A program made the translations under genes and the position numbers. A DNA stretch of 64,000 bases from Burkholderiales bacterium (GTDB taxonomy: Bacteria > Pseudomonadota > Gammaproteobacteria > Burkholderiales > Ga0077523), in the NCBI GenBank assembly GCA_022843925.1, contig JALHMS010000006.1, positions 1 through 64,000 on the forward strand, read 5' to 3'. The number at the start of each line of letters is the position of its first letter. Within the stretch, counting starts at the first letter, position 1. The notes under the pieces were generated by a model. That model ran no database searches and had not been told where the DNA came from. It saw nothing but the letters and a program-made list of their open reading frames with translations. Of the stretch, positions 59,954 through 64,000 are shown one piece after another.

Positions 59954-61855
59954 TCAGTGCGCGGTGGCACCCTCTGCATTGATTCCCGTGTTCTGTCGGA
60001 CATACAGCTCGTCCCACATGTCGTCGGCCCGCTTGTCGCGGTAGAGGAGCGAACCGATGATGACCGCTAGGAAGCCGAGCGGGATCGAGATGAGCCCCGG
60101 GTTCTTCAGTTCGAAGAGTGGCTTCTCCAGACCGACGAGGCTGGTCGTGTCGTCTCCCAGCTTTGCGATGGTGTCCTGCGCCACCTTGCGCGTCTTTTCC
60201 TGGGCCGCGAGTGCGGTTTCGAGCTTCGCACGTTCCTCGGCCCCTGCCGCCGAAAGCTCGCTGTTCAGCACCGCGATCTTCTCATCGGCGGCCTTGATGA
60301 TCTTCTCCTGAGCGGGGCGCACGATCGACGGGTAGGTCATGTTGGGCGAGACGAGCACGAGGCCGATCGCCGTGAGCGAGCCGATGATCATCCCGGCGAC
60401 GATGCCCCCGGTGTTGCACTTGCGCCAATAAAGGGTCATGAGGACGCAGGGTAGATTGCCGGACGCCGCGACCGCGAAGGCGAGCGCCACGAGGTGCGCC
60501 ACGTTCTGCCCCTTGGCCAGGATGCCGATCGCGATCGCGAGAACGCCGACCAGGATCGACGAGATCCGCGCCGCACGCACTTCTTCGTCCTGGGTGGCTT
60601 TCTCGCCCCGGACCACGCCGACCCAGATGTCGTGGGACATCGCGGATGCCGATGCGAGGACAAGTCCGGCCACGACGGCGACGATCGTGGCGAACGCGAC
60701 CGCGGCGACGAAGGCGAGGAACAGGTTGCCGAGCATGCTCTCCGGCCCGCCACCGAGGAACTGGGCGAGCAGAGGGCCGGCCATGTTGCCGCCCTTGTCG
60801 ATCCGGGTGATCTCGGCCTGACCCACGTTGATCGCAGACCCGAGACCCAGGAAGAGGGTCAGGACGTAGAAACCGCCGATGATGCCCATGGCCCAGATCA
60901 CGGAGACCCGCGCATCCTTGGCCGTCGGCACCGTGAAGAACCGCATGAGGATGTGCGGCATGCCGGCGGTGCCGAGCACGAGGGCCATTCCCAGGGAAAT
61001 CTGATCGATGGGATTCTTCAGGAAGAGGCCGGGCTCGAGAAAGCGCTGCCCGAGTTCCTGCGGCGTCATGTTCTTGGCGGCATCCCCGACCAGCTTCGTG
61101 ACCTGCCCCTGGATGTTCACGGAATCCACGGCAGCCTGAAGGAACCCGGGTAGGGAGAACCCGTACGGCGCCCATGTGAACACGACGAGCAGGATCGACG
61201 CCGTCACCAACAGCACGGCTTTGATGATCTGCACCCAGGTCGTCGCGACCATCCCGCCGAACAGCACATACGCGAGCATCAGCACACCGACGACCATCAC
61301 CGAGATCTCGTAGTCGATACCGACAAGTGTCTTCACGAGCACGCCGCCACCGACCATCTGGGCCGTCAGATAGAAGATCGACACGGTGATGGTGGAAATC
61401 GCGGCCACGGTCTTGGCGGACTTCGGATCGTTCCGGAAGGCGAGGATGTCGCCGAGGGTGTACTTCCCGATGTTGCGGCACGGTTCCGCGATGACGAGCA
61501 GGACCGTGATGTACGCGACCAGCCAGCCGACGGAGTACATGAAGCCGTCGTACCCGTACAGCGAGATCAGGCCCGCGATACCGAGGAATGACGCCGCCGA
61601 CAGATAGTCGCCGGCGATCGCCCACCCGTTCTGGATGCCGGTGACGGAGCGACCGGCCGCGTAGAACTGGCTCGCGCTCTTCACCCGGCGTGCCGCGAGG
61701 TAGGTGACGTACATCGTGAGGCCGATGATCACGCCGAAGACGACGAAGGTGAGCCAGCGGAACTTGTCGGACACGGCGCTCGTGTCGGCGGCGACCGCGG
61801 TGGTGCTGGCAAGCGCCAGCGCAATGAAGGGGGAGATCCGGCGGGCGACGTTCAC
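59954..61855 (-). CDS. actP: Cation/acetate symporter ActP
   Basis: Sodium:solute symporter of 633 residues with about 13 membrane segments, for uptake of acetate and related short acids. Typical stretches are GRSVTGIQNGWAIAGDYLSA, PCRNIGKYTLGDILAFR and SVIWAMGIIGGFYVLTLFLG. It is longer than standard ActP (about 550): a charged, helical insertion (about residues 535-600, with EKIIKAADEKIAVLNSELSA and AKLETALAAQEKTRKVAQ) precedes the last membrane segment. The GTG at 61855 overlaps the DUF485 gene stop (GTGA). The two genes form the usual yjcH-actP pair. Confidence 0.92.
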   Translation of the reverse strand: MNVARRISPFIALALASTTAVAADTSAVSDKFRWLTFVVFGVIIGLTMYVTYLAARRVKSASQFYAAGRSVTGIQNGWAIAGDYLSAASFLGIAGLISLYGYDGFMYSVGWLVAYITVLLVIAEPCRNIGKYTLGDILAFRNDPKSAKTVAAISTITVSIFYLTAQMVGGGVLVKTLVGIDYEISVMVVGVLMLAYVLFGGMVATTWVQIIKAVLLVTASILLVVFTWAPYGFSLPGFLQAAVDSVNIQGQVTKLVGDAAKNMTPQELGQRFLEPGLFLKNPIDQISLGMALVLGTAGMPHILMRFFTVPTAKDARVSVIWAMGIIGGFYVLTLFLGLGSAINVGQAEITRIDKGGNMAGPLLAQFLGGGPESMLGNLFLAFVAAVAFATIVAVVAGLVLASASAMSHDIWVGVVRGEKATQDEEVRAARISSILVGVLAIAIGILAKGQNVAHLVALAFAVAASGNLPCVLMTLYWRKCNTGGIVAGMIIGSLTAIGLVLVSPNMTYPSIVRPAQEKIIKAADEKIAVLNSELSAAGAEERAKLETALAAQEKTRKVAQDTIAKLGDDTTSLVGLEKPLFELKNPGLISIPLGFLAVIIGSLLYRDKRADDMWDELYVRQNTGINAEGATAH

Positions 61856-62178
61856 TTGGAGCCTCCGAGGGTGTGGGCGACGCGGTTCAGTTCTGATGCC
61901 ATGGCGTCGAACTCGGAATTGGCGCGGCGGGCGTAGATCCAGGCGATGCCCCAGGCGACCACGAACTCGGAAAGGGCGAACAGGATGCCGACGTTGATGG
62001 GCCCCCAGACCTTGATCTTGAAGACATCGGTGAAGTAGGCCGCGCCGATCGGCAGTGCGAAGTAGTAGATGATCGAGAAGATCATCAGGCCCCACAGGAA
62101 GCGGGACTTCTTCGCATGCAATGCCTGGAATCTCGGGTCCTGGTCGATTGCGATCCAGTCCATTGGCTTGGCAGCCAT
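61852..62178 (-). CDS. DUF485 membrane protein (YjcH type)
   Basis: Small inner-membrane protein of 108 residues with two membrane segments (FLWGLMIFSIIYYFALPIG and VGILFALSEFVVAWGIAWIY), the usual partner of ActP. I chose the ATG at 62178 because GAGGAGG lies six bases upstream; an ATG at 62184 sits directly on that site. It is the first gene of the acetate-uptake pair, 237 bases after the exonuclease gene on the same strand. Confidence 0.9.
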   Translation of the reverse strand: MAAKPMDWIAIDQDPRFQALHAKKSRFLWGLMIFSIIYYFALPIGAAYFTDVFKIKVWGPINVGILFALSEFVVAWGIAWIYARRANSEFDAMASELNRVAHTLGGSK

Positions 62179-62415
62179 CGGCATCCTCCTCTGTCTGATC
62201 TTGTAGGTTGAGCGGCTCTTCGTGGCCGGCAGGCACCGCGACAAGGACGCCATCGCAATGCCGTGATCCGGCCGTAGCAGACGTACCCGAAACCGCCCTG
62301 CGAAACACTCCCGGATGGCTCGCTAACCACTGCGTCAGCACCACCCAAGGCCCCTCCCGAAGGGCCCGGCGAGGATATTAGGGGGCAGTGCAAAAGTCAA
62401 AGAACGCTCTGAAAA

Positions 62416-63147
62416 TCAGGCGCCTGTGCCACCACCCGCCTGGTTCGCGAGCCTGCTCAGCAGATCCTGCTGAAGTCTGCGCAAGCCACGCAGATCCCTA
62501 ACTCCGCGCGCCTGTGCCCGGTGGAGAACCAGAAGCAGCAGCTGGGCGGTGGCGTAGGCGTCAGCCGCGGCGCCGTGCCGGCCGGGTGCCGCGATTTCGA
62601 AGAGCTGAAGCCAGTCGTCGAGCGGGCGCACTTCCTGGTGCGACGCCGGTTCCGCCATGAGTGCGGGCAGCAGCAGCGCAATGTCGAGCCACTCGAGCGG
62701 CAGACGGACGTCGAGCGATTCGCGCGCGGCGCGCGCCAGGACGGTGGCGTCGAACAGCGCGTGGTAACCCACCAGGACGCCCGGGGTCGCTGCGAGCAGC
62801 CAGGTTCCCAGCGCTTCGGCCTGCCCGTCGCCCGCTGCCTGCTGCGCGTGACCGATGCCGTGCACGAGCACATTCTCGTGACCGCTGGGCGCACGGGGCC
62901 GGACGGCGATCTCCAGGCTTTCGGTCAGCACGATGGCGCTGCGCTCGACCCGGCAGGTGCCGATCGCGAGCAGTTCCGCCTCATGCGGGTCCAGGCCCGT
63001 CGTCTCGGTATCCACCACCGAGAACCGAAGCGCACTGAAAGGTGCGCGCTCGTCCGGCCTGGCGATGTGCCGCCAGTGGTCCCGTGCGGCCCGCACCACC
63101 TCCGAATCGGTGCCCGTCTTCCGCGACCACCACCGGGTAAAGCTCAC
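62416..63147 (-). CDS. DnaQ-like 3'-5' exonuclease
   Basis: Exonuclease of the DnaQ/DEDDh superfamily, 243 residues. ExoI motif: SVVDTETTGLDPHEAE. ExoII: VGYHALFDATVLARAA. ExoIII: RHGAAADAYATAQLLL, with His and Asp in the DEDDh positions. It is not a DNA polymerase III epsilon of full type, being preceded by a basic stretch without a polymerase-binding tail. The GTG at 63147 overlaps the stop of the DUF294 gene (GTGA). This exonuclease/DUF294 pair is often found beside actP/acs genes. Confidence 0.87.
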   Translation of the reverse strand: MSFTRWWSRKTGTDSEVVRAARDHWRHIARPDERAPFSALRFSVVDTETTGLDPHEAELLAIGTCRVERSAIVLTESLEIAVRPRAPSGHENVLVHGIGHAQQAAGDGQAEALGTWLLAATPGVLVGYHALFDATVLARAARESLDVRLPLEWLDIALLLPALMAEPASHQEVRPLDDWLQLFEIAAPGRHGAAADAYATAQLLLLVLHRAQARGVRDLRGLRRLQQDLLSRLANQAGGGTGA

Positions 63148-64000
63148 AGGCGGAAGTCGAGCCGCAGGCGTTCCTGGAGCTTGCGTGCCTGGCGCAGCGC
63201 TTCCTTCAGGATGCGGCGATCGAGAGCATTGAGGGTGTCGGGTGACACGTAGTTGTCCGCCGGACGACCTTCCGAGATGCAGCGCATCTGGTGATCGAGG
63301 CGCACGTGCTGCACGAAGTGGAAGGCGTCCAGCCAGCCTTCGATCTCGGCTGCAGCGGCGGGTCGTCGCCGGGCGACCCCACGCAGCCGCTCTGCCGTGC
63401 CCGCGGCGGCTTCGCCACCGGCCAGGCTCAACACCCGCGCGGCGTCCACGAAGAGCGTTGCGCCGTTCACCTTGATGTCCAGCGTGTCGGCACGGCCGTC
63501 GTGATCCCCGACCACGAAATCGCGGATCACGCCCAGCGGCGGTTCGTTCCGCAGCGCGGTTTCCGCCAGCAGACGCAGGAAGACGGGCTCGCCCGCCGCG
63601 ACCGCGAACAGCCAGTGGGAGAGCTCGGCGCCGAGTTCGGTGTTGCCGCAGAGCGGCCGAAGGTCGAAGAAGATCGACGCGTTCAGCAGCGCCGGGCCGT
63701 CGGGCGTGTGCATCCATCCGCCGAAGGCGGCCTGCCATTCCGAGAACGAGAGGCACCACCGAGGGTTGCTCGCCATGACCTGTCCCTTGCAAAGCGGGAA
63801 GCCGCAGGCGGCAAGTGCGTCGTTGACCTGGCGGGCAAACGCCAGCAGTGACGCGCGATGCGCCTCGCGATGGGTGGGATCGACGTCCCGGAACAGCAGG
63901 CCGTTGTCCTGGTCGGTCACGAACGTCTGTTCATGACGTCCCTCGGACCCGAAGGCGAGCCAGCAGAAGTCGTCGAGGTCCACGCCGCATCCCGCTGCCG
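63144..64000 (-). CDS. DUF294 nucleotidyltransferase-like protein (5' end outside window)
   Basis: C-terminal part, about 285 residues, of a protein with a GlnD-like nucleotidyltransferase domain. The motif GSEGRHEQTFVTDQDN (about 15 residues from the window edge) is diagnostic, and the following helical region (RVLSLAGGEAAAGTAERLRG, LDHQMRCISEGRPADNYVSP) is the DUF294 C-terminal domain. The frame is open to the window end, so the gene begins beyond 64000; family members usually carry CBS and cyclic-nucleotide-binding domains there. It is coupled to the exonuclease gene. A regulatory role in acetate metabolism is inferred from the neighbours. Confidence 0.88.
   Translation of the reverse strand, partial: AAGCGVDLDDFCWLAFGSEGRHEQTFVTDQDNGLLFRDVDPTHREAHRASLLAFARQVNDALAACGFPLCKGQVMASNPRWCLSFSEWQAAFGGWMHTPDGPALLNASIFFDLRPLCGNTELGAELSHWLFAVAAGEPVFLRLLAETALRNEPPLGVIRDFVVGDHDGRADTLDIKVNGATLFVDAARVLSLAGGEAAAGTAERLRGVARRRPAAAAEIEGWLDAFHFVQHVRLDHQMRCISEGRPADNYVSPDTLNALDRRILKEALRQARKLQERLRLDFRL

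Noticed and set aside
1-64000. CRISPR arrays, rRNA genes, insertion sequences, phage genes
   Set aside because: No regularly spaced repeats, rRNA-like sequence, transposase, integrase or phage structural protein was recognised anywhere in the window.

Overview
The window is a GC-rich, densely coded stretch of a Gram-negative chromosome. Three things point to a betaproteobacterium: the housekeeping order hemA-prfA-prmC-grxD, a double-length UvrA, and a large exosortase A (XrtA)/PEP-CTERM extracellular polysaccharide region. Poly-hydroxybutyrate turnover (3-hydroxybutyrate dehydrogenase) and acetate uptake (ActP) fit that. The genus cannot be named from the sequence alone.

Layout. (1) 0.1-9.5 kb: a tandem-duplicated UvrA, a decayed di-heme oxidoreductase (DUF1111) pseudogene, an SDR 3-hydroxybutyrate dehydrogenase and a PfkB-family sugar kinase. 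(2) 9.5-34 kb: the XrtA-associated region. A leftward operon encodes an acyl carrier protein, hydrolase 2, hydrolase 1 and a glycosyltransferase. A rightward, overlapping operon encodes an acyl-CoA ligase, a PLP decarboxylase, a polysaccharide deacetylase and an asparagine-synthase-like protein. Next come a Tat-signal protein, a PqqD-like chaperone, an HprK-related kinase and a nucleotidyltransferase; then the sugar transferase, the PrsK/PrsR two-component system, the PrsT lipoprotein, a UDP-sugar dehydrogenase/epimerase pair and a trypsin-like protease. (3) 34-36 kb: a leftward regulator that looks like a receiver, cyclase and kinase in series, each lacking key catalytic residues. (4) 36.6-40.5 kb: tRNA-Phe, hemA, prfA, prmC and grxD. 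(5) 40.8-49.9 kb: two tandem FeeM-type N-acyl amino acid synthases, a ThiF/E1-like protein, a PEP-CTERM protein, a nitroreductase-fold protein and a second PrsT-like lipoprotein. (6) 49.9-59.7 kb: an ABC exporter-like set (ATPase, DUF1302 outer-membrane protein, two FtsX-type permeases), a LolA-like periplasmic protein, a third large TPR protein and a second PEP-CTERM protein. (7) 59.9-64 kb: acetate permease ActP with its DUF485 partner, a DnaQ-like exonuclease and a DUF294 nucleotidyltransferase cut by the window edge.

How it fits together. Six sites with sigma-54 -24/-12 form (GG-N10-GC, TGG and TGC preserved) lie upstream of XrtA-region genes, both PEP-CTERM genes and the second FeeM gene. 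PrsK/PrsR is a histidine kinase and sigma-54 activator pair in the same window, so a PrsR/RpoN regulon that links polysaccharide export, surface proteins and acyl-amino-acid chemistry is a reasonable inference. The exosortase gene itself is not in the window.

The most interesting parts are (a) the asparagine-synthase-like / PqqD / HprK-like kinase / nucleotidyltransferase group. It resembles the kinase-bearing lasso-peptide gene clusters but has no visible leader protease or precursor, and a Tat-signal protein sits in the precursor position. (b) The FeeM-FeeM-ThiF-nitroreductase group around a PEP-CTERM protein. (c) The regulator with three degenerate domains.
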